Positions 1 through 5,977 are shown, counted from the first letter of the stretch. The stretch: 10,162 nt of DNA from an uncultured Bacillus sp. (GCA_937902115.1 CALGSR010000319.1:1-10162), one strand, 5' to 3'. Notes: generated by a model from the letters alone, not told the origin. A program made the numbers and translations.

Positions 1-362
1 TCGTTTTGCTTGTAATGATTGCAGTTGTGATAACCCCAGGCTTACATGGTGTATCATCGGCGAAATCTGTTGTTGCAACACAACCTGTGGAGACGGGTAA
101 GACGATTGAGGTTGAATTGTACGATGATTACTTTGATCCGAAAGACATCACAATTCCCAATGGAAAAACAACAACCATATTATTGAAGAATAAAGGTAAA
201 AGAGAACACACCTTCACAGTGAAAGAACTCGGAATTGATGCCGAAGTTCAGCCGGGTCAAGAAAAAGACCTTACCGTGAAACCGAATAAGTCCGGTACAT
301 ATGAATTGATCTGCCGATATCATTTCCGAAGAGGCATGGTTGGAAAAGTAATAGTCAATTAA
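1..362 (+). CDS. Cupredoxin domain protein, exported (5' end outside window)
   Basis: This is a small blue-copper-type (cupredoxin) protein, probably exported and acting at the outer face of the membrane in electron transfer or copper binding. The frame is open to the left edge, so the true start may lie outside. A TTG at 6 is the first possible start seen and would give 118 residues. Counted from there, residues 1-20 are hydrophobic, as expected of a signal peptide end or membrane anchor, followed by a beta-rich domain. The type 1 copper ligands look complete: His68 in REHTF, then Cys103, His106 and Met111 in a C-x2-H-x4-M arrangement near the C-terminus. The Gly-rich and Pro-rich turns fit the Cupredoxin_1 family. 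The electron partner is not visible. The gene is separated by a terminator from the next one. The family call is fairly sure; the physiological role is inference. Confidence 0.85.
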   Translation, partial: VLLVMIAVVITPGLHGVSSAKSVVATQPVETGKTIEVELYDDYFDPKDITIPNGKTTTILLKNKGKREHTFTVKELGIDAEVQPGQEKDLTVKPNKSGTYELICRYHFRRGMVGKVIVN

Positions 363-457
363 CAAATAAGTCAAATGGAGCCCTGTTTTTTAAAATGGGA
401 ACGGCAGCTTACTATCGTCAATCTAATTAAATAAACGGGCGAGAAAATGAAACAATT

Positions 458-491
458 ATGGGCTGTTAAAATCTTAGCAGTCCATTTTTTT
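458..491 (+). terminator. Rho-independent terminator after the cupredoxin gene
   Basis: The arms 458-467 (ATGGGCTGTT) and 476-485 (AGCAGTCCAT) can form a 10-bp stem with two G-U pairs and an 8-nt loop. A run of seven T follows at 485-491. Position and orientation fit the end of the cupredoxin transcript, about 95 nt after its stop codon. Confidence 0.7.
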
Positions 492-567
492 GTCTTTAAT
501 TAAGGATGGGTTATTAATTGAATCCATACTAATTTATCGAATGTTAAAAAATTTAGCAAGATAATAA

Positions 568-576
568 TGGTATAAT
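568..576 (+). promoter_or_regulatory. Extended -10 promoter of the quinone reductase gene
   Basis: TG at 568-569, one base, then a perfect TATAAT at 571-576 form an extended -10 element 32 nt before the ATG. No good -35 box is seen at the normal distance, which is tolerated by extended -10 promoters read by the main sigma factor. A ribosome binding site AGGGGGAG at 597-604 precedes the ATG at 609. Confidence 0.6.
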
Positions 577-608
577 TCTACTTATCATACATTTTTAGGG
601 GGAGAAAA

Positions 609-1586
609 ATGAAAGCAATTAAAGTAACAGAGTTCGGCGGACCTGAAAAATTAGTCTATACAGATGTTGAGGATGTAATAGCAGGCAAGGGAGAAGTATG
701 TGTTCGTTTATACGCGGCGGGTGTGAATCCGGCTGATGTCTATACATTAACAGGTACATATGCGACTATCCCTCAGCTGCCTTATACCCCAGGGGTAGAC
801 GGTGCAGGGATAGTGGAAGCGATTGGAGAAGAAGTCTCAAATGTACGTGTTGGTGATCGAGTATTTATTGCGACCTTAGCAGGAAGTTATAGTACGGGTA
901 CGTTTGCTCAAAAAGTAGTATGTGATAAAACGAACGTTTATCCTTTACCAGACGATGTATCCTTTGAACAAGGTGCAGCATTAGGAATACCGGCATTGAC
1001 TGCCTATCGTGCATTATTTCAACGTGCAAACTTGTTACCTGGTCAAATCGTTCTTATTCATGGAGCTAGTGGCGGAGTTGGATTACAGGCTGTACAAATG
1101 GCAAAAGCCCATGGTGCTAAAGTGATTGGAACAGCAAGTAAGCCAGAGGGTAAAAAAATGGTTGAGCAAGCTGGTGCAGACTTTGTCATTGATCATGTGA
1201 AAGAAGCAACGATTAAAGATGTGCTAGCCTTAACAGATGGCAATGGACCTGATGTAATTATTGAGTTTTTAGCAAATAGGAATTTAGAAACAGATTTAAA
1301 GCTGATTGCACCATTTGGTAAAATGGTCGTGATTGGAAATCGAGGGTCAATAGAAATCAATCCACGACTTGCGATGCAGAAGGAATGTGATATTTTAGGC
1401 ATGGCTCTTTGGAACGCACGGGAAGATGAACGCGAAGAAAGTATTCACGGTGTTATTGGTATGCTAACAAGCGGTGCGCTTCGTCCGATTATTGGTACAA
1501 CTTTGCCATTACAGCAAGCGTCGCAGGGCTTTGAACAGGTAGCAAAAAGTAGTGGAAATGGTAAAATCGTTTTAAGTATTGACTAA
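609..1586 (+). CDS. Zinc-independent quinone oxidoreductase (MDR superfamily, zeta-crystallin-like)
   Basis: This is a cytosolic NADPH-dependent quinone (or enone) reductase of the medium-chain dehydrogenase/reductase superfamily. The 325 residues match the family's full length. Residues 1-120 form the GroES-like domain, with the family pattern AGVNPADV (37-44) and VGDRVF (81-86). The Rossmann nucleotide-binding site is HGASGGVG at 151-158, followed by the helix LQAVQMAKAHGA. The structural and catalytic zinc cysteines of alcohol dehydrogenases are absent, which places it in the zinc-free quinone reductase branch. The start ATG at 609 has a strong ribosome binding site just upstream, and the gene has its own extended -10 promoter and terminator, so it looks monocistronic. 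The substrate cannot be told from sequence; crotonyl-CoA reductase-like or synthetic enone substrates are alternatives. Nothing looks damaged. Confidence 0.9.
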   Translation: MKAIKVTEFGGPEKLVYTDVEDVIAGKGEVCVRLYAAGVNPADVYTLTGTYATIPQLPYTPGVDGAGIVEAIGEEVSNVRVGDRVFIATLAGSYSTGTFAQKVVCDKTNVYPLPDDVSFEQGAALGIPALTAYRALFQRANLLPGQIVLIHGASGGVGLQAVQMAKAHGAKVIGTASKPEGKKMVEQAGADFVIDHVKEATIKDVLALTDGNGPDVIIEFLANRNLETDLKLIAPFGKMVVIGNRGSIEINPRLAMQKECDILGMALWNAREDEREESIHGVIGMLTSGALRPIIGTTLPLQQASQGFEQVAKSSGNGKIVLSID

Positions 1587-1742
1587 TTATTCTATATAAT
1601 TATAAGCACTTATTCTATATCTTTTAGTGTTTGGCAGCGAGTAGAGTTTTGGAGATCGATTCTCCAAGGCTTTTTTATTATCCTCCGTTTTCCCGGACTT
1701 AAGGCCAGATTCGGACAATCTCGAGTTAAATATGTTTTCCAT
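1587..1742 (-). CDS. Possible small 51-residue protein, unrecognised
   Basis: I do not recognise this product. The frame runs from an ATG at 1742-1740 (reading leftwards) to a TAA at 1589-1587, directly beside the stop of the quinone reductase gene. In its favour, AGGAG lies 7 nt before the ATG, ideal for a Bacillus start, and a promoter-like pair TTGTGA (1808-1803) and TATTCT (1784-1779) with an 18-nt spacer lies just upstream. The peptide begins MENIFNSRLSES and is hydrophilic and Lys/Ser/Asn-rich, with no membrane segment or signal. Against it, the reading frame crosses the terminator hairpin of the opposite strand, and the length is close to what chance allows. An extension to 60 residues from an upstream ATG lacks a ribosome binding site. 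Treat it as a candidate only. Confidence 0.3.
   Translation of the reverse strand: MENIFNSRLSESGLKSGKTEDNKKALENRSPKLYSLPNTKRYRISAYNYIE
1645..1676 (+). terminator. Rho-independent terminator after the quinone reductase gene (element copy A)
   Basis: Arms 1645-1655 and 1661-1671 pair over 11 bp with two G-U pairs around a 5-nt TCGAT loop, ending in GGC and six T. It is the core of a roughly 54-nt stretch (1641-1694) that recurs in altered form at 4547-4600. Confidence 0.75.
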
Positions 1743-1865
1743 GTAATCGCTCCTCTCTTTTTTGCACAAATAATCGATAGAATATTTACTTTTTAAAACA
1801 ATTCACAATATTGTCATTTTTATTTCATACCGACTTTTTCTTTGTTTATTATTATCATTACGATG

Positions 1866-1893
1866 TTTACATTTAATAACAAAATGTTATTAG
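1866..1893 (+). promoter_or_regulatory. Candidate promoter and overlapping dyad upstream of the CydA-like operon
   Basis: TTTACA (1866-1871) and TATTAG (1888-1893), with a TG extended -10 at 1885-1886 and a 16-nt spacer, form a plausible main-sigma promoter. A 7-bp perfect dyad, TAATAAC (1874-1880) and GTTATTA (1886-1892) with a 5-nt centre, lies exactly over the spacer and -10. A dimeric repressor bound there would block the promoter; the regulator is not identifiable. Confidence 0.45.
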
Positions 1894-1929
1894 AGCTTTC
1901 GTAATAATATTTTGAAAAATGAGGTGGTG

Positions 1930-1947
1930 ATGATGTTGTTCACATGA
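1930..1947 (+). CDS. Five-codon leader peptide (MMLFT) overlapping the next start
   Basis: GAGGTGGTG at 1921-1929 runs straight into ATG ATG at 1930-1935, followed by only three more codons and a TGA at 1945-1947. This stop overlaps the ATG at 1944-1946 (an ATGA junction). The purine-rich stretch abuts the first ATG, so the second ATG at 1933 may be the one used. The arrangement would couple translation of the following 39-codon frame to this leader. It may also be the trace of a frameshift joining the two frames. No family is known to me. Confidence 0.3.
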   Translation: MMLFT

Positions 1948-2063
1948 AGGGATTGACAGAAATAGTAGGTAAAATCAAGGCTCAAATAGCGCTAATAAAA
2001 ATCACGTTGATAGGATTTTTGCTGCGGTATTTTACTTACACTGTTGTTTATTTGTATCCATAA
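1944..2063 (+). CDS. Possible 39-residue hydrophobic small membrane protein
   Basis: This frame, too short for standard gene callers, starts at ATG 1944 and stops at TAA 2061. It encodes a positively charged amphipathic N-terminus (begins MKGLTEIVGKIKAQ) followed by a hydrophobic, aromatic segment at about residues 15-38 that could span the membrane once and ends in YLYP. It has no ribosome binding site of its own at normal spacing, but its start overlaps the stop of a 5-codon leader that has one. It sits between the operon promoter and the CydA-like gene. Small single-helix subunits such as CydX and CydS are established partners of bd-type oxidases, so a structural subunit role is a reasonable guess by position only; I see no sequence match to CydX or CydS. 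It could equally be a non-functional frame. Confidence 0.35.
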   Translation: MKGLTEIVGKIKAQIALIKITLIGFLLRYFTYTVVYLYP

Positions 2064-2066
2064 CAA

Positions 2067-2087
2067 GTGGATTACATATGTAACCAC
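2067..2087. promoter_or_regulatory. Near-perfect palindrome upstream of the CydA-like gene
   Basis: GTGG (2067-2070), one unpaired A, TTACAT, ATGTAA, then CCAC (2084-2087) make a 10-bp-arm inverted repeat centred on the perfect 12-bp palindrome TTACATATGTAA. It lies 37 nt before the ATG of the CydA-like gene. With no loop it suits a protein-binding site better than an RNA hairpin. Confidence 0.4.
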
Positions 2088-2124
2088 AAACTTAATCTCA
2101 TTTATCATAGAGGAGGGAACGAGC

Positions 2125-3425
2125 ATGAATTTTCCAGTTGTGGAATTTCCATGGTTGGGTAACGGTTCAGTTATAGCAATCATCGCCATTATTCACGTTA
2201 TTATCAGCCATGGTGTGGCTATTGGAATTACAACACTAATGGTTTCCATCGAGCATCGAGCGATTCATACAAAGAACGAACAATTGGAGCAAATAGCAAG
2301 AAAGATCAGTAAATGGGTTCTGATCTTGACAACCACAGTAGGGGCCATGACAGGAGTTGGAATCTGGTTTTCAACAACCGTCATTCAACCTGAATCCATT
2401 GGCTCATTGTTACGCATCTTTTTCTGGGCTTGGTTTTTAGAATGGATTGTTTTCGTCACGGAGGTTGTCCTTTTAATTGTTTATTATTATACATGGGATA
2501 AATGGCAGGGTGCCAAGAAGGTTATTCATAATCGAATCGGAATTGCACTGGCCATTTTTTCTTGGATTACAGCCGCTATCATTACCGGTATTTTATCAGC
2601 CAAACTCACACCCGGCCGCTGGACGGAAACGATGTCTTTTTGGAATGCTTTCTTTAATCCGACTTACTTGCCATCACTCGGATTCCGAACGTTTATTGCG
2701 ATTATACTCGGTGTAGCGTTGCTGTCATTTCCTGTCAAATTTTCCGTGTGCTTGGCTTTTGGACCGCGATTTCATTGCCAGGTCTATTAATTACTGGGCT
2801 ATGGTATTTGCAAAGTGTTCCGCAAGAAGCTTATGACATGATTGTTTGGTCAACGGGAATGACGAAAGATACTTTTACCCTGTTGAATATCCTTGGCCTT
2901 ACCGCCTTTGTCATTTTTGCTTTCTGGATGGTGAAAAGGCCTAAAAAGCTGCCGCTCCTCTTATCATTCGTAATTTTTGGAACGTCCATGGCCTTCATTG
3001 CAGAATTTGAAGCGGTCCGTGAATCCGTACGAAAACCCTTTATCATTTACGATTATATGTATGCCAACGGAGTTCTGGCAAAAGATGAAGAGTTGTACCG
3101 TGAAGAAGGATACTTGAAGAATTCTACCTTTGCATCTGTCAAAGAGGTGACAGCGGACAATCGCGAAGAAGCGGGAATGGAGCTGTACAAAGGGCAGTGT
3201 ATGACGTGCCATACAGTAGATGGCTGGAGAGACAAGCGCGCTTTCTCAAACAGGCTGAATGGTTGGAATGAGGAAAGCCTTGCGTCATACATTGAAACTC
3301 TCCATGAAACAAGGCCGTTCATGCCGCCATTTGTCGGTACGGAAGAGGAGAAGCAAGCCCTTGCCCATTATCTAATTAAAGTGACTAAACAAGAGCCGAT
3401 CGTTGCGGCATCGGAGGGAAAATAA
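2125..3425 (+). pseudogene. CydA-like membrane oxidase subunit fused to cytochrome c, with an apparent 1-nt frameshift
   Basis: Start ATG 2125 has AGGAGG at 2111-2116. The first frame runs to 2790. The protein-like reading then continues in another frame to 3425, open there from 2658. Adding one T in the run 2740-2743 restores VKFFRVLGFW and a 433-residue protein. Its first 320 residues are hydrophobic helices with cytochrome bd subunit I signatures: the helix IIHVIISHG (22-30), whose His24 corresponds to E. coli CydA His19, acidic residues in FFWAWFLEWIVFVTE (99-113), an FNP motif (177-179), and E-x2-RKPF near 300-306, like ExGRQPW of CydA. The long quinol-binding loop of CydA is absent. Residues 345-425 form a cytochrome c domain with CMTCH (359-363) and a likely axial Met400. 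It probably accepts or passes electrons at the outer membrane face. A sequencing error in the T run is possible, in which case the gene is intact. Confidence 0.7.
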
Positions 3426-3426
3426 C

Positions 3427-4500
3427 ATGAACATGATGTATCTATTTTCCATCATCCCTAATGATATGGAGTTGGGGATTCCTGGAAACCTTGGATTCTT
3501 TGAATTTTTAATCGTTTTCAGTTTCTTGGTCCATATCCTCGTGGTGAATATTACCGTTGGTTCATCTACCCTTGCTGTATTTCAAGAAATCAAAGGAATC
3601 AGGAAGAAGGACCAGTTGTTTGATGCTTTTGCTTTTCAATTGGCAAATCATGCATCGGTATTAAAAAGTATTGCTGTTGTCATGGGTGTTGCGCCATTGC
3701 TGCTGATAAGCGTCATCTATACACAGTATTTCTACCCGGCAACGATTTTAATCGGAAAAATGTGGCTCTCACTTATCATCATTTTAATTGCCGCCTTCCT
3801 GATCCTTTACGCATACAAGTTTTTATGGAAAAGAATGGCTGACGGTCGGAATAAAGTGTTTCATATTGCCATTGGTGCCATTGGTAGTCTGATTTTACTC
3901 TTTGTTCCATTGATTTTTATTGTTAATGTTGTTTCAATGCTTTATCCGGAAATGTGGGAAGGGTCGAAAGGGTTCTTTCATGGCCTATTCTATTACCCGC
4001 AAATATGGCAAAGATATTTCCATTTTGTGTTGGCAAGCTTTGGCGTGACAGGCATTTATCTCTATTTTTGGAATGGTCGCTTACTGAATAAGTTGAACAA
4101 GAAAGAATTGGACCGAAAACTGAGTAAACAAATGGAAATAGTATATAAATACGGAAAAAAATTGGGTATACAAGTGGCGATTATAACAACATTGCTGCAA
4201 TTGGTGTTTGGTACGATTCTGCTGATGAGCTTTGAACGTTCTATCATGCTGCTTTACATGGGAGATGACATCTTACTCACCACTCTGTTGGTTTTATCTA
4301 TTTTTCTAACGCTAACGATGGCCTTTTTCCTGTATCAGCTGCAACGGCATGATGTCAAACGCTATTTTGTTCTGGCGCTCTCATCCTTTCTTCTTGTACT
4401 CAGCCTGATGGGGTGGATGCGACATGAATTAAGAGAATCTCATCTGGAGCCATATCTCGAAGAAAATCCTCGGACTGTGCAAACTGTAGAGCAGCCCTAA
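3427..4500 (+). CDS. Second CydA-like membrane subunit, partner of the preceding gene
   Basis: A 357-residue polytopic membrane protein with about eight to nine hydrophobic helices. I chose ATG 3427 because GGAGGG at 3413-3418 sits 8 nt upstream; an earlier GTG at 3403 lies inside the previous gene. It starts one base after the stop of the cytochrome c fusion gene, so the two are surely co-transcribed. By eye it also resembles cytochrome bd subunit I rather than subunit II. The N-terminal helix has HILVVNITVG (36-45), like HFLFVPLTLG of E. coli CydA with its haem ligand His19. The stretch PQIWQRYFHFVLASFGVTG (191-209) lines up with the CydA segment holding His186, giving His199 here. The C-terminal GWMRHELRE (329-337) recalls the GW..E.GRQPW block. 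The charged tail (331-357) should be soluble. No CxxCH is present. Its role as second subunit of a bd-like complex is inference. Confidence 0.7.
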   Translation: MNMMYLFSIIPNDMELGIPGNLGFFEFLIVFSFLVHILVVNITVGSSTLAVFQEIKGIRKKDQLFDAFAFQLANHASVLKSIAVVMGVAPLLLISVIYTQYFYPATILIGKMWLSLIIILIAAFLILYAYKFLWKRMADGRNKVFHIAIGAIGSLILLFVPLIFIVNVVSMLYPEMWEGSKGFFHGLFYYPQIWQRYFHFVLASFGVTGIYLYFWNGRLLNKLNKKELDRKLSKQMEIVYKYGKKLGIQVAIITTLLQLVFGTILLMSFERSIMLLYMGDDILLTTLLVLSIFLTLTMAFFLYQLQRHDVKRYFVLALSSFLLVLSLMGWMRHELRESHLEPYLEENPRTVQTVEQP

Positions 4501-4550
4501 AGGATGCCCTTACCTAAAAAAGAAAAGGATCGATAATATAGGATAGGAAG

Positions 4551-4580
4551 AGCTTTGGGGATAGCTTCCCAAGGCTTTTC
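4551..4580 (+). terminator. Rho-independent terminator of the CydA-like operon (element copy B)
   Basis: Arms 4551-4561 and 4566-4576 form an 11-bp stem with two G-U pairs and a TAGC loop, followed by GGCTTTTC. It lies 50 nt after the operon's last stop. The 54 nt at 4547-4600 resemble 1641-1694 beyond the stem itself, ending in both cases with CCGTTTTCCC. Confidence 0.75.
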
Positions 4581-4735
4581 TTACTTTCTACCGTTTTCCC
4601 CACCACTTTCCCCGCATTTTCATCTTTTGTCCTTTCCACTTTCAACGAAAGTCAAGACACAAAACATTCACAAATCCATAAGGGGTCTTTTGTACCATCC
4701 TCTGTATACAAAGAGTGAAAGGATGGTGCAATGAG

Positions 4736-5110
4736 ATGAAATTAAAATCAGAGGTCGTGGAAAAATTAGAGGCTTTTTCTCTGTTTGAATCGGAAACAGA
4801 ATTTGAGCAGCATATGGAAGGGTGGCTGCAGCAGGTTCGGCATGACTTGTCCAGGGGAGAAATGATGGCCCTACAGATGCTGATGCAGTTTTCCAAAACG
4901 GTACCGGGAGTTTGTCATGAGGAAATCGGCCACATGCTTGAAGCGATTCGGAAAGAGGTTGACTGTCTCGGAATCAGCCGGGCTACTTTTAAAAGAATGA
5001 GAAGAAAAGCAAATGCCCTAGGAATTTTTTCTGTCTATGAAACAGCAAGAAAGGATGGATCCCGGGATTGTAACCTTTATGTGTTTCATCATTATCCACA
5101 CTTTATCTAA
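4736..5110 (+). CDS. Small winged-helix-like DNA-binding protein of the replication module
   Basis: I do not recognise a named family. The 124-residue soluble protein has an acidic, helical N-terminal part (1-35), then a region that reads like a winged helix. SRGEMMALQMLMQF (39-52) resembles the first helix, GISRATFKRMRRKANALGIF (79-98) a basic recognition helix, and the following YETARKDGSRDCNLYVF a beta wing. Such domains occur in plasmid and phage replication initiators and regulators of Firmicutes. ATG 4736 is preceded by AAAGGATGG, a mediocre ribosome binding site; GTG 4715 in the same frame would add seven residues but has no such site. The gene stands about 110 nt before the phage-type initiator gene, same strand, with a large inverted repeat between them, so a role in controlling or starting replication is likely but inferred. 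Confidence 0.65.
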   Translation: MKLKSEVVEKLEAFSLFESETEFEQHMEGWLQQVRHDLSRGEMMALQMLMQFSKTVPGVCHEEIGHMLEAIRKEVDCLGISRATFKRMRRKANALGIFSVYETARKDGSRDCNLYVFHHYPHFI

Positions 5111-5121
5111 TCGGCATTCCT

Positions 5122-5182
5122 GCGGATTTGGGTGACTCACTTACCACTTCTGTGACCTATGGAATGAGTCGGGCAAATCCGC
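5122..5182 (+). repeat. 61-nt interrupted inverted repeat between the two replication genes
   Basis: The outer arms GCGGATTTG (5122-5130) and CAAATCCGC (5174-5182) are perfect over 9 bp. Inner arms GACTCA (5134-5139) and TGAGTC (5165-5170) add 6 bp after symmetric 3-nt internal loops, leaving a 25-nt apical loop. CATTCC (5115-5120) could instead pair with GGAATG (5161-5166). There is no good T run, so a plain terminator is unlikely. It could act as an attenuating RNA structure, a protein-binding site or part of a replication origin. Confidence 0.6.
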
Positions 5183-5218
5183 TTTGGACAGTACAAACAC
5201 AATAGGAGGGAAATAAGC

Positions 5219-5977
5219 ATGAGTAAACTATTAATTCAAGATAACCCGATTATGATTCTGCCAACTTTAGCTATAAAAATTGGACTCAATGAATCCATCA
5301 TATTACAGCAAGTCCATTATTGGCTGTTAACAAGCAAACATGATAAGGATGGGAAAAGATGGGTCTACAATACATATAAGGATTGGCAAGAGCAAATGCC
5401 TTTTTGGTCAGAAAAAACGATAAAACGGACGATCAAGTCTCTTGAGGACCAGGGGTTTTTACTTTCAGGAAACTATAATTCTTTAAAACTGGACAAAACG
5501 AAGTGGTACACCATTGATTATGAAAAACTTGCCGAAATAGAGGACGATGGACAGGACTTTATAGTCTCTCCATTGGGACAAACTGGCACGTCTAGGGTGA
5601 CAGTTTGTCCCAACGAAGGGGACAATTTGGGCCAAGCAATACCAGAGATTACTTCAGAGAGTTCTTCAAAGAATTCAACAAAGAAAGAGATCCCTTTTTC
5701 TGAAATCATTTCGTACTTGAACAAGAAAACCAATTCAAACTTCAGAGCCACGACGAAGAAAACGAAGGAGCTGATTACAGCACGTTGGAACGAAGGCTTT
5801 GTGCTCGAGGATTTTACAAGAGTGATTGATTTAAAGACAGACGAGTGGCTTCATGACCATAAGTGGAATAAGTATCTTCGGCCTGAAACGTTGTTTGGCA
5901 GCAAGTTTGAAGCTTATTGTAATCAGAAATCAGGCGGGAAGACGTATTGTGAGGAGGATTTCAACCTTGATGACTAA
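5219..5977 (+). CDS. Phage-type replication initiator with Phg_2220_C-like C-terminal domain
   Basis: This 252-residue protein is a replication initiation protein of the kind encoded by Firmicute temperate phages. Residues 1-105 form a helix-turn-helix/winged-helix region that opens with the characteristic LAIKIGLNESIILQQVHYWL (18-37) and contains a second helical pair WSEKTIKRTIKSLEDQGFL (63-81). Residues 106-157 are a polar, low-complexity linker. Residues 158-236 match the conserved phage C-terminal domain (Phg_2220_C): IISYLNKKTNSNF, TTKKTKELI, ARWNEGF, LEDFTRVIDLKTDEWL and NKYLRPETLFGSKFEAY in order. That domain is related in role to DnaD-type helicase-recruiting modules. AGGAGGG at 5204-5210 defines ATG 5219. 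Its gene overlaps the next by 8 nt. By analogy with SPP1 G38P it should bind the origin and recruit the loader-helicase pair. The linker-coding DNA holds a probable origin (see that entry). Confidence 0.85.
   Translation: MSKLLIQDNPIMILPTLAIKIGLNESIILQQVHYWLLTSKHDKDGKRWVYNTYKDWQEQMPFWSEKTIKRTIKSLEDQGFLLSGNYNSLKLDKTKWYTIDYEKLAEIEDDGQDFIVSPLGQTGTSRVTVCPNEGDNLGQAIPEITSESSSKNSTKKEIPFSEIISYLNKKTNSNFRATTKKTKELITARWNEGFVLEDFTRVIDLKTDEWLHDHKWNKYLRPETLFGSKFEAYCNQKSGGKTYCEEDFNLDD
5573..5630. other. Candidate in-gene replication origin: three iteron-like repeats
   Basis: TTGGGACAAACTG (5573-5585) recurs perfectly inverted as CAGTTTGTCCCAA (5601-5613) after 15 nt, and a third, partly matching copy GGGGACAATTTGG lies at 5618-5630 in direct orientation. 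All fall in the linker-coding part of the initiator gene, between its two conserved domains, and are followed by A-rich sequence (5640-5700). In SPP1 and several other Firmicute phages the origin bound by the initiator lies within the initiator gene itself. That this is an origin is inferred from position and repeat structure. Confidence 0.6.

Noticed and set aside
1803..1815. Rex/Fnr-type site in the TCACAATATTGT stretch
   Set aside because: Only a 10-bp ACAATATTGT palindrome is present; the spacing does not match TTGTGA-N6-TCACAA or TGTGA-N6-TCACA.
2044..2124. N-terminal extension of the CydA-like protein from an upstream TTG or ATG
   Set aside because: The extension has no ribosome binding site, includes the palindrome at 2067-2087, and ATG 2125 has AGGAGG at 8-nt spacing and begins a typical first helix.
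2737..2744. Programmed -1 ribosomal frameshift joining the two halves of the CydA-like gene
   Set aside because: CAAATTTTC in the relevant phase does not give an X-XXY-YYZ slippery heptamer, and no stimulatory hairpin is apparent; a one-base loss in the T run explains it more simply.
2964..3322. Minus-strand open frames opposite the cytochrome c domain
   Set aside because: They overlap the coding strand that carries CMTCH and other conserved features, and have no start signals.
4687..4713. TTTGTA/TACAAA inverted repeat as an operator before the winged-helix-like gene
   Set aside because: Six-base arms 12 nt apart in A+T-rich DNA are expected by chance, and no matching promoter could be placed.
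4642..4896. Minus-strand 84-codon open frame opposite the winged-helix-like gene
   Set aside because: Shadow frame with a Cys/Ser-rich, non-protein-like composition and no ribosome binding site, while the plus-strand gene is convincing.
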